Shown: positions 30,351 to 41,748 of the stretch, piece after piece
Layout: each line of letters starts with the position of its first letter
Numbering within the stretch: position 1 is the stretch's first letter
Assembly: GCA_038093515.1 (NCBI GenBank)
Contig: JBBPSI010000143.1
Location: 1-64,000, forward strand
Origin: Butyriboletus loyo
Taxonomy: Eukaryota > Basidiomycota > Agaricomycetes > Boletales > Boletaceae
DNA: 64,000 bases
Direction: 5' to 3'
Position numbers and translations under genes: made by a program
Notes under the pieces: model-generated
The model's database searches: none
Seen by the model: the letters and a program-made list of their open reading frames with translations, nothing else
What the model was told of the DNA's origin: nothing

Positions 30351-33069
30351 CTAGGACTCGTATTCCAAGCGAGTTCCTTGATAGGGAGTTCCGTGCTCAG
30401 GACCGTACTCTTTAAACAGAGAAGAAAATTCAAAAAGTGATAGGCCACGAAGGGGTCGAGGGGCGGAAGGGTGGGCATGGTGATAATCCGCGATTACGTC
30501 CTGCGAATTTCCCAGATTGGATACTGGTTCCCATGTGCAATCTGTTTCGTCATAGCCCCTCCAGTGCACTAAATACTCCAACTTCCTGCGCTTCATCCGT
30601 GATGCGACTATGTAATCAACCTCGAATTCCGAGTATCCTTCATCCGTGACATTGACTGGGTCCGGACGTAGGACAGGCTGTCCTGGAAGGGTTTCTCGGT
30701 AGGGTTTAACCCGAGAAATGTTGACTACGGGATGAATCCGCATGCTGCTTGGCAGCTGAAGTTCGACAGCGTTTGGTTTGAGTGCCTTGATCCGATAAGG
30801 ACCAATCCAACGCTGTGTGAGTTTTCGTGCAGTGTACGGCAGTTTAAGGTTCTCCGTACTAAGCCACACACTATCTCCCACTTTGTAATCGGGCGCATCC
30901 GATCGTCTATTATCGGCCTGCGATACCATGCGCTTGCGAGCTTCTTCCAATGCTTCTTTAACCTCGGCATGTGCTTTCCTGGCACTGCGTGCGAAATCTC
31001 TGGCTAGTGTGTTGGAAGACTTTTCGAACCCGACTCTAGGATAGTAATTACGTGTGATAGAGAATGGAATTGTATCCGTGGCCGTTGTTACGCTGATAGC
31101 GCACAATAGCTAGCAAGCGAGCACTTATAGGGGCTCGAGCCTAATGAGGAAACTAGCCGACTCGCGTAGACGACGCTATCGGGTGTCTTGCAAAGCAAGT
31201 GTCGGCGAGATCTTGTGTGGTGGCGACCAGACGAGATCGAGCAGGCTCTTATCGGCTTTATCGGCAAGAAGGGTATATTGCTAGATTACTATGCACTTGG
31301 TAGATGCGTAGAATTAGCTAAAGAAATCGTACTACTCTAAGTACGAGCATATATACTGGAGGGTATCGTGCACAGACCGAGCTGTGCGTGGCAGCGAGGG
31401 CAAAGGGCTATGAGTCCGTCCGAGTCATAGCGGCGAAAGAAGGAAGCGGCAAAGTGCCGGTAACGAGGGAGCTATGCTCCGAGTAAGATGGCGACATCGT
31501 CAGCGAATAGGAAGAGCTGAAGGCGAAGCGACGATGTCCATGAGGCGAGCCCCACAGGGCGAAGGGTGCGCGAACGGCGGAGCCCTTGGATACGGGTCTC
31601 GACGCGAAGGTACTGACGCGTCGTAATCTAGTCACGTGCTAGTCACGTGATGTAAGAAATGTCATTGGTCAAAGAAGAAGGGACGCGACAGCTCAGCTGA
31701 AGGTCCGGCCCGACGGGGCGACGAGACAGGGGCTATCTCAGTGTAGCGTCACTGAGACTCGCAGGAACGAGCGGGGAAGTGGATAACGTCCACTAGGCGA
31801 CTAGGGAGCGGGCGATGGGCGGCATCGCAAGACGGCGGGGGCGGCGGGGACGCGTGAGCGTGGGAAAACGAGTGGCGGGGTACGCTTAGGGGTAAAACTG
31901 TAACAGCCGTGGTGAGGGAATTATTATGGTTGAACTGGGCGATCTTGATCCAATCGGCCCAAGCTTCTTGTTTTTTAGCCACGTAGGTACGTAAATATTG
32001 TTCCATCTCCCTATTTATCCGTTCGGTTTGTCCATCGGATTGCGGATGGTACGCCGTAGAGATTTTCTGGGAAATGCCAAGAAGCTTGCAGAGCTCCGTG
32101 GTAAAGTTCGATACAAACTGGGGTCCACGATCTGAAACTATAGTACAGGGGAGTCCGTGAACGCACCAAACATTGTCTCTAAAAATAACCACTAACTCTT
32201 TAGAAGAAGTTGTTGTCTTACAAGGGACGTAAACGACTTCTTTGGAGAAGCGATCCACTATCGTACAGATGGCATCGAAGCCGTTTGAAGAAGGAAGTCC
32301 GGTAACAAAATCAACGGAAATATCTTCCCACGGGTGACTAGCTGTGGGAAGTGGTAACAGTTTTCCTGCTGGTGCTTTTTGCTTACCCTTCGTGAGGGCG
32401 CACGCTTGACAGCTATCTACATAACGTTTAATGTCCTTTGTAACACCTGGCCATGTGAAATGCCGTGTAAGAAGGTGAGCTGTTCGGGCCTGACCCGAAT
32501 GTCCAGCTATAGGCGAATCGTGGCAGATATTAAGTAACTGTATCCTAAGCACCTTAGGCACGAAGACTTTTTTCTTTTCATTAATAAATACGGATTGTTC
32601 TGTATCGTAATAAAATCCGGGTATTTCTTTTTGTTTTTGTTTTTCGGATTCTTTTTGCAAGGTATTGTAAAAGGAAGACAAAAGTGAAACTTTATTAAGA
32701 AAAAGGTTCGGTGGAAGTACTGTGATGTTGGTGTTATGGTCCGTGATGGCTTCACCATGGTCTGCTCGACGCAATAGCGCATCTGCTCTGCCATTGGTTG
32801 AGCCTGGTTTGTAAACAAATAAATAATTGAATTCCTGGAGAAGCGCGTGCCATTGTGCTTGTCTCCCTGATAGCGTTTGTGGCTTCTTCCAGTACTCAAG
32901 GTTCTTGTGATCTGTCCAGATCTCAAAACCTTTTCTGCCGATTAAATAATGTTGCCATTCTTCCAAGGCATGTATTACTGCCAGCAGTTCTTTATTGTAA
33001 ATTGGATAATTCCGCTCTGCAGCATTGGGGGAGTGGGAAAGGAATGCACAGGGTCGCCAAAGGTCATCC
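30351..33069 (-). pseudogene. Gypsy Pol remnant: RNase H end, integrase, chromodomain
   Basis: Reading from 33069 down: the RNase H C-terminal part (YNKELLAVIHALEEW, FEIWTDHKNL), integrase zinc-binding region (HDSPIAGHSG, CQACALTKGK), core with DFVTGLPSSNGFD, VSDRGPQFVSN and QSDGQTERINREME. Beyond the inserted LTR come the integrase C-terminal domain and a chromodomain (FEVDYIVASR, YLVHWRGYDETDCTWEP). The frame is restored exactly when 31086-31905 and one GCCGT copy are taken out. The sequence differs clearly from the pol at 14823-18383, so it is another family. Confidence 0.9.
31086..31905. mobile_element. Solo LTR, family G820, target duplication GCCGT, inside gypsy integrase
   Basis: 820 bp, TGTTACGC to CTGTAACA, flanked by GCCGT at 31081-31085 and 31906-31910. 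It interrupts the integrase coding region between its core and C-terminal domain. Confidence 0.96.
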
Positions 33070-33102
33070 TGTTGAAACGGTAGTGTTCTATTTCTGTATT
33101 TC
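33070..33102 (+). repeat. First 33 bp of a copia LTR (family C450)
   Basis: TGTTGAAACGGTAGTG and following bases match the start of the LTRs at 24249 and 35058, then stop abruptly where a G820 LTR begins. Its left side is gypsy RNase H. It may be the remains of the 5' LTR of the copia fragment that ends at 35506. Confidence 0.8.
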
Positions 33103-34376
33103 TGTTACAGTTTTACCCCTAAGCGTACCCCGCCACTTGTTTTCCCACGCTCACGCGTCCCCGCCGCCCCCGCCGTCCTGCGATGCCGACCGTCGCCCGC
33201 TCCATAATCGCCTAGTGGACGTTATCCACTCCCTCGGTCGTTCCTGCGAGTCTCTGTGCCGTTGCACCGAGATAGCCCCTGTCTTCTCGCCCCGTCGGGC
33301 CGGACCTTCAGTTGAGCTGTCGCGTCCCTTCTTATTTGACCAATGACATTTCTTGCATCACGTGACTAGCACGTGATTAGATTACAACACGTTCTTGCCT
33401 TCGCGTCGAGACCCGTATCCAAGAGCTCCGCCGTTCGCGCACCCTTCGCCCTGTGGGGCTCGCCTCATGGACATCGTCGCTTCGCCTTCAGCTCTTCTCA
33501 TTCGCTGACGATGTCGCCATCTTCCTCGGAGCATAGCTCCCTCGTTACCGGCACTTTGCCGCTTCCCCTTTCGCCGCTATGACTCGGACAGACTCATAGC
33601 CCTTAGCCCTTCGCTGCCACGCACAGCTCGTTTCGGAATTGGTAAAGTCCGAGCAGGCGCACCGAGGGCAACGAAGGATGCAAGGGTTAAACCTATCAGT
33701 GGAAAGACTCACTGATAATACGAGAGTGAGAGTATCGCAAACAGAGTATAAGGAGCAAAGCTCAACTTAGAGATATCGCAGTAGTGATGTTAGAACTGAA
33801 AGATCTAGAGAAAAGCGACAGGCCATAAGGGCTGTCTTATATACAGTACATGAGTGTTTGTACTTATGTTCTGTATAGTACCTTTATAAGGTATAGTATG
33901 AAATACATGACGATATGATAGAGATAAGAGATAAGACTAAGCATATCGTCCAATAGCATAATAAGAGCTATTTGTAATGTAATAAGCGTGACTAGGTCTA
34001 GACAATGATGTCATATAGACCAGTCTAGAAACGTAGTGGCTGTAAGTGAAATACAGAAATAGAACACTACCGTTTCAACAGCTCGTTCTGTGCACGATAG
34101 ACATTAGTATATATACTCGTACTTAGGATACTACGAGTTCTCTAGCTAATTCTACGCATCTACCAAGTGCATAGTAATCTAGCAGTATACCCCATCTGCC
34201 GATAGAGCCGATAAGCTTCAGCTCGATCTCGTCTGGTCACCACCTTACGACATCTCGCCGACACTTGCTCTGCAGAAGCCCGATAGCGTCGTTCGCGCGA
34301 GTCAGCCATCTCCCGATTAGGCTCGAGCCCCTATTCAAGTGCTCGCTGCTAGTTATTGTGCACTATCAGTGTAACA
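33103..34376 (-). mobile_element. G820 LTR in reverse orientation carrying a nested copia LTR
   Basis: TGTTACAG to TGTAACA, the reverse complement of the other G820 copies, with 450 bp of copia LTR inserted at 33631-34080. Flanking bases ATTTC (left) and ATCAT (right) do not match, unlike all other intact G820 copies in the window. This suggests it formed by recombination between two insertions. Confidence 0.88.
33631..34080 (-). mobile_element. Solo copia LTR (family C450), target duplication GCTCG
   Basis: 450 bp in reverse orientation, flanked by GCTCG at 33626-33630 and 34081-34085, nested in the G820 LTR. It dates this copia insertion after the G820 insertion. Confidence 0.95.
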
Positions 34377-35039
34377 ATCATGCTCGGATCTAGACCCGAT
34401 ATCGCTCATGCTGTCATCAAGATGTCGCAATTCTCTTCCAATCCATCGGAAGAACATTTGCAAAGAGCGCTCTATATAGTCCGCTATCTGGTTGGAACTC
34501 CAGACCTTTGCATAATGTATTCCGGACACAGCCAGTCTGGTCCGAGAGCCAATTCTGGCTTTATTGCATACAGCGACACTGACTGGGCAGGCGATATTGA
34601 GACCCGTCGTTCAACGACTGGTTATTGTATATTTCTAGCATCTGGCATAGTATCATGGTTATCCAGACGACAACGCAAGATTGCTCACTCTTCAACCGAA
34701 GCAGAATATATGGGCATGACCAAGACCACTAAACAGCTCTCTTGGGTGCGCTCCTTGTTCTTCGAGATGGGATACAGACTTGGTCCTTTACCCCTTCTAG
34801 TTGATAATCAGGGAGCTATATTTCTGGCTTCAAATCCTGCCATTGAAGGACACAGCAAACACATTGCAATTCCGTTTCATTACATTCGGGAATGCGTCGA
34901 GGATAAGGAGATTACTCTCTTCTATACTCCTACTCAACAACAAGCAGCAGATATCTTTACAAAGAATCTGACATGGCAGAGGTTTGAAGAAGTTTGGTCC
35001 ATGCTCTCTCTTTCTCCTTTTGTCTCTATAAAGAAGTAA
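34377..35039 (+). pseudogene. Ty1/copia Pol remnant: end of reverse transcriptase plus RNase H
   Basis: About 220 codons in one frame, ending just before the polypurine tract and 3' LTR. Recognisable copia blocks: SRPDIAHAVIKMSQF (end of RT), SDTDWAGDIETRRSTTGY, SWLSRRQRKIAHSSTEAEYM, DNQGAIFLASNP, KHIAIPFHYIRE and DIFTKNL. Everything upstream (gag, integrase, most of RT) is lost at the junction with the G820 LTR. Open frame codons before 34377 belong to that LTR. Confidence 0.92.
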
Positions 35040-35057
35040 TGCTAAAGCGAGGAGGAG

Positions 35058-35506
35058 TGTTGAAACGGTAGTGTTCTATTTCTGTATTTCACTTACAGCC
35101 ACTACGTTTCTAGACTGGTCTATATGACATCATTGTCTAGACCTAGTCACGCTTATCACATTACAAATAGCTCTTATTATGCTATTGGACGATATGCTTA
35201 GTCTTATCTCTTATCTCTATCATATTGTCATGTATTTCATACTATACCTTATAAAGGTACTATACAGAACATAAGTACAAACACTCATGTACTGTATATA
35301 AGACAGCCCTTATGGCCTGTCGCTTTTCTCTAGATCTTTCAGTTCTATCTTCACTACTGTGATATCTCTAAGTTGAGCCTTGCTCCTTATACTCTGTTTG
35401 CGATACTCTCACTTTTGTATTATCAGTGAGTCTTTCCACTGATAGGTTTACCCTTGCATCCTTCATTGCCCTCGGTGCGCCTGCTCGGACTTTACCAATT
35501 CCGAAA
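35058..35506 (+). repeat. 3' LTR of the copia remnant (family C450)
   Basis: 449 bp, TGTTGAAACGG to CCGAAA, preceded by the purine tract AAAGCGAGGAGGAG. The base run to the right (ACACC) matches neither flank of the fragment at 33070, consistent with rearrangement. Confidence 0.92.
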
Positions 35507-35659
35507 ACACCTGTGTGGAAGCAGAACTCGAAGACACGCTCGACATGCTCAAAATTGTCTTGCTTGATGTTCTCAATTGTGAGTACCGCCCGCGACATGT
35601 TTTTTTGTACCACTCGCATGATCAGTAGTACTCTCGGACATTTCATCGACAAGCAAACT

Positions 35660-35965
35660 TCAGAACATCATCAGGTGCTAACTTCCCCGCAGAATCCACT
35701 CGTTTCATTCTGAATGCTGTGTATCAAGCAAGGGGAATCTACTGCAGCCGATTATCCCCTCCCGGGCGAGCTAAAAGAACGGGATAACTTGTCACCTTCT
35801 GGGCTAAGCGGTGTTTCAAGAGGTGACACACAGTTTAATGTAAATTTATGGAGCGCAGGCACGGGGGTTGGCGCATTTTCGAGGGCGATTGGGAAGCAAA
35901 GGACGAGGGGGAAGCGAACAACTTGAAGGGGAGAGGACGGAAGAGGACTGGATATGTCTTTTGAA
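35660..35965 (+). repeat. Left arm of a long inverted repeat
   Basis: About 300 bp that reappear in reverse complement at 37690-38003. The two differ by small indels and many substitutions in which this arm has CA or TG where the other has CG. It contains a short shared open frame (35714-35926), which is also present in the other arm and need not be a gene. Confidence 0.8.
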
Positions 35966-36554
35966 TTTTGGGCACCATTGTACTTGACCGATCTAAACGT
36001 CAATACTAACAAAACGCAGCGCTCATCGAGCGCACGAATGGCGCGCCCCACGGTACACGTGTGACGCAACAAATGTGATGACTTTTATCTGTCCATGCGC
36101 CATTCCTTTCCGGATCTCGTTATCTTCAGTAGATAATACGCATCCCCTCAGGTTCTTCCCACTGCCGCGTATGGCTTCGATCATCCGTCACCCATCACCC
36201 CTGATGTATTTATTTGGTCCTGTGTTACCGTAGAATATGTGGTGTTGCACTACACATCGTTGCCTCTCAGATCCAGCGTCCAAAGTACACCTAACCATGG
36301 CAACGTTTCCAACGCGTGCACCTTGTCTAGAAACGCTGCATTTGCACCATTATCAAAGCACCCCGGTGGCTCATTCACGTCCACACCTTCTATCTTTGCG
36401 GGACCTCAGCGCTGGATGTCGTGTCGTCACGCCATCATGCGAGTTGGATGTGATACTCGGATCAGGTTGGCTAGTCGCAAAGAGTGGATTTGGAGGTTGG
36501 CGGCGGCGGCGCGTTTCGATCGAGGAAAACAAGGTGTGTAGGTTGTTTGAGGGC

Positions 36555-36992
36555 CTAGAACAGAGGGGTGCTGTGGAGGTGGAGGTCAGACACGCGTCGG
36601 AGGGGGGAAGGTGAGTAGAGGTTGGTAGCGGCGATGGGGGTGGAGACATTAATATAGAAGATGTGGGTGACGATAGTGGGCTCCCGGGCGTGCCAGTGCC
36701 AGCTGGATCCTGGTACGATGTTGGGGTAGTCACGGATCACGAGGGCAAGCGCGACGGTGCCACAGCCGGTCGCCGTTATTTTGTTGTCTCGAAGGGATAT
36801 ATTTTGTAATGACATGTCCGGAAGGCAAACGTTACGTTTGAGTAGCGTCCTGATCAAAAGCTCGCTCACCGAGAACTTCGAGCGGTTTGCACGAAGGCAG
36901 CGATCATCTAGATGGAGCGAAATGAGACCAGGTTCCGAGGCAGTGGTGAGACATGCGACAATGTATTGTCCGGAGACGTGAAGTGACGCCAT
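36555..36992 (-). CDS. Possible leucine-rich-repeat fragment, hypothetical
   Basis: A 145-codon minus-strand frame inside the inverted repeat. One stretch, LQNISLRDNKITATGCGTVA, fits the ribonuclease-inhibitor type leucine-rich repeat (LxxLxLxxNxI then Gly). Only one convincing repeat is seen, and the C-terminal part reads like noncoding sequence. It is probably a captured or broken exon. Confidence 0.28.
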   Translation of the reverse strand: MASLHVSGQYIVACLTTASEPGLISLHLDDRCLRANRSKFSVSELLIRTLLKRNVCLPDMSLQNISLRDNKITATGCGTVALALVIRDYPNIVPGSSWHWHAREPTIVTHIFYINVSTPIAATNLYSPSPLRRVSDLHLHSTPLF

Positions 36993-37022
36993 CGTAGCTG
37001 GCACAACTTCCAAGCTATCGAA

Positions 37023-37315
<293 letters not shown>

Positions 37316-37689
37316 TGCCTCGGGCAGTCGCCAGTCGTCGATCTATGTCACCCAGACCAGACACGGACTATGGTTGACCATGATCGACTTATGGACTCAT
37401 TGAGATAATATATCTTGATTTCTCGGTCTGTCTTTGTTGCGCCCAGATGTGGTTCTGAATCGTGGAAGGTGCCGCCTTCGTGGGACGGCCAGAGGAATAA
37501 AGTGGACTCGTAAGCAGGATTGTGATCGTTTTGAATCCAGTGACACCTTTTGGCTGACCGTCGACGTATACAAGCCTACTTAGAAGTTTCACTTGGGTGG
37601 TGACACTCCGCATCGAAGCCATAAAAATACGGTAAAAAAGTGTTCGGATACCATCGAACCCGGGGCTGCTGTGATCATCGGTCGAATAC

Positions 37690-38003
37690 AACGGCGCCAA
37701 AATTCAAAAGATATATTCCGTCCTCTCCCCTTCAAGTAGTTCGCTTCCACCTCGTCCTTCGCTTCCCAATCGCCCTCGAAAATGCGCCAACCCCCGTGCC
37801 TGCGCTCCATAAATTTACATTAAACTGTGTGTCACCTCTTGAAACACCGCTTAGCCCAGAAGGTGACAAGTTATCCCGTTCTTTTAGCTCGCCCGGGAGG
37901 GGATAATCGGCTGCAGTAGATTCCCCTTGCTTGATACACAGCATTCAGAATGAAACGAGTGGATTCCGCGGGGAAGTCAGCGCCCGATGATGTTCCGGTC
38001 GAC
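37690..38003 (-). repeat. Right arm of the long inverted repeat
   Basis: Reverse complement of 35660-35965, richer in CpG than the left arm. The minus-strand open frame 37871-38260 starts outside the arm and runs into it, so this arm may be the source copy. Confidence 0.8.
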
Positions 38004-38260
38004 GACTTCGGGGCGAGATCATCGGAGTCATGCAAGCATGCCGATCCGTGGATTGGGTAGTGGTCCCCACCATGAACTACCACTGAAACCGGACCAGCCT
38101 GAACGCCAATCAGTGATTCGGGTCTTACTTGATCGGTAACGATTAATCTCCCTAAGAAGACAGTCGCTCTGATCTTATCACGGGTAACAATGATCGCAAC
38201 ACAGCGCTCCCAGGCTTGTGTTGCCAGGTGTTCCCAACCGAAAGAGCCTGAATTAGCCAT
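37871..38260 (-). CDS. Hypothetical open frame overlapping the inverted repeat arm
   Basis: 129 codons with protein-like composition (WERCVAIIVTRDKIRATVFL, then RPESLIGVQAGP). No family recognised. The last third lies in the repeat arm. It may be an exon of a larger broken gene: sequence to its right (38261-39000) holds only short unrelated frames in which no gene is evident. Confidence 0.3.
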   Translation of the reverse strand: MANSGSFGWEHLATQAWERCVAIIVTRDKIRATVFLGRLIVTDQVRPESLIGVQAGPVSVVVHGGDHYPIHGSACLHDSDDLAPKSSTGTSSGADFPAESTRFILNAVYQARGIYCSRLSPPGRAKRTG

Positions 38261-39000
38261 GTTCGCAAAAACGAGTCAGGCCGCAGGACCAGCTTATACT
38301 CCCAGGGAAGCACTGGCATGTCTGAGGGTCAAAAGTGACAACCGTATAGAAATGGGGCGAAAGCTCGACCTCGCGGCAGTGGCGCCTGAACTCTGATCGG
38401 TTCAGAGATCGTGACGGCCACGTTAAAATACATCCTAAAAGCAGGACTATTATCTCAGTCAGAACAGGTCGCAATAGTGGTACTTCTCCAGGCACATGAC
38501 GTAGTTGTCTTGCTTGGGGACATGCGTGCGCAGGAAGAATGGACTTTATGTACGTGAATGACGTCCATCAGAACCCCAGCTAGTGCTAATGGCAAGCGAT
38601 CAGAACACGTTTGCAGCGGGGTATTACGACTTACCAAAGCGAATGAAGTCCGAGATTGGCGGCCGATAAATTCAGGCTGGCGTAACTTCAAGTTGGGAAT
38701 ATATCTGCCCTGCATGGACCACTGCTTCGTCGTGGAGACCGAGTTGAGATGAAGGCACGTGGTTGGTAGGATACGCACAGACCCGCAATTGTGTAATATA
38801 GCGTTCAACTTTTGGTTTCGTTCAATTCAATGCACGCCTGTGTGCAAAACGTACAGGTGGGATAACAATAGCCAGCTTGCACTATGAACTTCACCGTATA
38901 ACGACGCTTTCACCCCATTCGAAGACACCAGAACGCGATCTTACGAACACCCCCTCGATCCATCTCGTCAAGTCCGAACGCTCAATGGTCCTCAGAAAGC

Positions 39001-39006
39001 TATAAA
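39001..39006 (+). promoter_or_regulatory. TATA box of the uncharacterised gene at 39091
   Basis: TATAAA lies 85 bp upstream of the proposed ATG, a normal fungal spacing for a start site near 39030. Confidence 0.5.
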
Positions 39007-39090
39007 TGGCACCGACTAGCAAGGTGTGCATTCAGCATCACATCGCACCCTCCCAAGTCCCTCCTCTCCTAGTAATCAAGATCAGCATCA

Positions 39091-40453
39091 ATGGCCGAAT
39101 ACTCACTGGGGAAAGGTGGAACCTTGGACCACTATATGACCTAGTGTCGCTTGCTAACGAGTCAACTATTCTGCAGCCGCGGCAGAGTGGATTGAGGACC
39201 ACACATGGCCGCCCGTCGCACCCCCAAACACACAGCAAACCATTCTGGTTCCCACTAAAACCAATTCCGATGGGAATATATTCGAGTTCCGGTCTGGCTT
39301 CAATATACTCGAGGTGATGCTACTCCTCTCTTCTGCGACAATTGCATATGTACTAAGGAGATACCAATGCCATAGATCCAAGCCATTCACAGCAAAGACG
39401 CCAAGTCGCTCACTGATGTTCAGTTCCAGCTCGTGGTTCCTGGGAAGGCACATGCGACCAGTCTGGTCGAGTTGTCGTCCTACCCTCTTTCAACGTCCGC
39501 GGGAAAGGATATCGAATTCAGTCTTGGGCCCAACAAAGTTGTCTATGGAACGGTGTCTTTCCAGTACAACGGATCACAGAATATATCGGTGGTATACAAT
39601 GTGCACTTACCTTACGACTTAAATCTGGTCGACACCGTCAACATTTCCCCAATGTAAGTATAACAGCTACCCATTGGATACATTCTTAAACTGTTATTCT
39701 AGTGAGCTCTCGGAAGCCTCTGGCTTCACGAGAGCGGAGATGAAGGTGAATAGTGTCCTATGTGTACCACAGCGAACCTGTTTGATGTGATCATGTCCCT
39801 GTTAGGCCATCCCGACTTTCAGTCCTTCGGAGTTGAAGCTGGTGGAAGAACAGGCTCAGTCTGGGCAGGTTGCGATTCGAGCTGTGGATGATGATCTGGC
39901 TAGACAACAGGATCGTAAGTGTTATCCTACTGTCATACTATAGTGCACAGGACATTGAACACTCCTCAGTGCTTCTCAAATTCATAAATGACTTTGTTGT
40001 TGGTAAGGATCGTGTTGTCATTCAGACATACTATGCCCCTACTGGCTCCAACCCTTCCTCCTATGTCTCCACCCAATGGGAGGGTACCATCTCTTTCTTT
40101 GGTATCCTTGAGGTAAGTTATATCTATCATCAAGTTGACTGGTATGCTTCATGTGAACCATCTTGTAGCTAGTTGGCTCTATAGATCCCACAACACTCAC
40201 AGTTTCAGCTGTGTTGTATGCCAGAGTACCCATTTATGGTTGAGTTCGCCTCACTGGGATTGAAGGCTCTTTGCTCAGTGGTGGTGTCTTGGTTGATATT
40301 GATGTCTTTGTTGCAAAGGGTAAAGCAACATTCACTGCGTCAAAGGGCTTGAGTGGAAAATATGATCTTTATGTTGCTGCATACCTTGACATCAAGTTGG
40401 TTGGCAGAATTGGTGATCCAGACAAGAAAGTTCACATCCTCACCTTGCCGTAA
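39091..40453 (+). pseudogene. Uncharacterised spliced basidiomycete gene, one nonsense codon
   Basis: Modelled exons: 39091-39115, 39177-39313, 39376-39653, 39703-39745, 39806-39914, about 39944-40112 and 40169-40453. Introns are canonical (for example 39116-39176 with a TGCTAAC branch site). Frame is kept through exon 5. The exon 5-6 junction is off by one base, and TGA at 40241-40243 interrupts the last exon (CGA to TGA fits). The product is rich in beta-strand patterns (FSLGPNKVVYGTVSFQYNGS and GGVLVDIDVFVAKGKATFTA) with no signal peptide. I cannot assign a function. The run of sixteen A near 40564 lies downstream. Confidence 0.55.
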
Positions 40454-40864
40454 GCTTGCACTTCACAGAATATGTGTAGAAGGCTGATCATGATTGCAAC
40501 AGGTTCTGAGGGATCACAATCTCTTCAAGTATGAGACAGAATTGTATGGATAGGGTTTGAACCCAAAAAAAAAAAAAAAGTTTGTTGGTGTGTATGATAT
40601 ATGACATGGATGTAGTGACAGTCATGAATAGCAAGTTTCTTGAAATTGTGTCCACTGACAGTTTATTGGTTTGAACTGGACTCAGCTCTAATCGCTCAAA
40701 CCTTGTTGAATTCACTTTATTCGACTCTCTGCATCAAGCACAACTACAAATCAGCTGACACACAATAATGGATTCTAATCAAGCAATGCATTCCATCCAA
40801 TGTCTGCATGCACACATTCATATGTATGGGCCTCACAGCGGTGTTCTGTGGAACAGGTAGGTTT
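40454..40864. other. No gene seen
   Basis: 3' flank of the preceding gene: AT-rich, with a poly(A) run at 40564, then unique sequence up to a G820 LTR fragment. Confidence 0.5.
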
Positions 40865-41407
40865 TGTTACGCTGATAGCGCACAATAACTAGCAGCGAGC
40901 ACTTGACTAGGGGCTCGAGCCTAATAAGGAAGTGGCCGACTCGTGTAGACGACGCTATCGGGTGTCTTGCAAAGCAAGTGTCGGTGAGATCTTGTGTGGT
41001 GACGACCAGACGAGATCGAGCAGGCTCTTATCGGCTTTATCGGCAAGAAGGGTATATTGCTAGATTACTATGCACTTGGTAGATGCGTAGAATTAGCTAA
41101 AGAGTCGGTACTTCTCTAAGTACTCGTATATATACTAGTGGGTATCGTGCACAGACCGAGCTGTGTGTGGCAGCGAAGGGCGGAGGGTTATGAGTCTGCT
41201 CGAGTCATAACGGCGAATGAGGAAGCAGCAAAGTGCCGGTAACAAGGGAGTCAAGCTCCGAGCAAGAAGGCGACATCATCAACGAATGAGAAAGTCAGAA
41301 GGTGAAGTGACGATGTCCACGAGGTGAGCCCCACAGGGCAAAGGGTGCACGAACAGCGGAGCCCTTGGATACGGGTCTCGACGCGAAGGTACTGACGCAT
41401 CGTAATT
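40865..41407. repeat. Partial G820 LTR (first 543 bp)
   Basis: Starts TGTTACGCTGATAGCG and follows the other G820 copies to GACGCATCGTAAT, then switches to G510 sequence. It is more diverged than the other copies. Confidence 0.88.
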
Positions 41408-41669
41408 GTTATAATCATAACATTTTATTCGTACACTTTCAATGCGGACTTAGTCGTTTTCACTTTCAAAAGGTCACGTGACATAGCACACGTGATCGTG
41501 GGAACTTACATGTGATCTCTTGATGACTAAGCATATGATGTCATGGCCTAGACCAGGCCTAGACTCTATGACGTCACGACACATGTATTTAATCTCTGTT
41601 TGCTTCTCTTCTTTTTGATCCCCGCGCCTTGTGTGGTTAATCACCATTACGCTTCTCTTCTTTAGTCTA
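41408..41669 (+). repeat. Partial G510 LTR (first 262 bp)
   Basis: Begins TGTTATAATCATAACA and matches the reverse complement of 22761-23267 up to CTTTAGTCTA, then breaks off about 20 bp before pol-end sequence of a G425 element. Confidence 0.88.
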
Positions 41670-41748
41670 CTATCGTTACACTACTAAAAGCTTATAAGCT
41701 GTGACACCCCAAGGATTTCCCCTCCCCATCTTCCCAGTAAACAACAAG

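Larger units (their letters stand above)
29843..33069 (-). mobile_element. Truncated Ty3/gypsy element (family G500B)
   Basis: The 3' LTR (29843-30339), a polypurine tract (minus-strand GGGGGGGGAGG just before it) and the C-terminal part of pol are present. The body stops inside RNase H at 33069, where a copia LTR starts, so protease, reverse transcriptase, gag and the 5' LTR are lost. Split by a solo LTR at 31086. Confidence 0.9.

Noticed and set aside
40564..40580. Run of sixteen A as a possible retroposon poly(A) tail
   Set aside because: The gene upstream keeps its introns, so it is not a processed copy, and no target duplication was seen.
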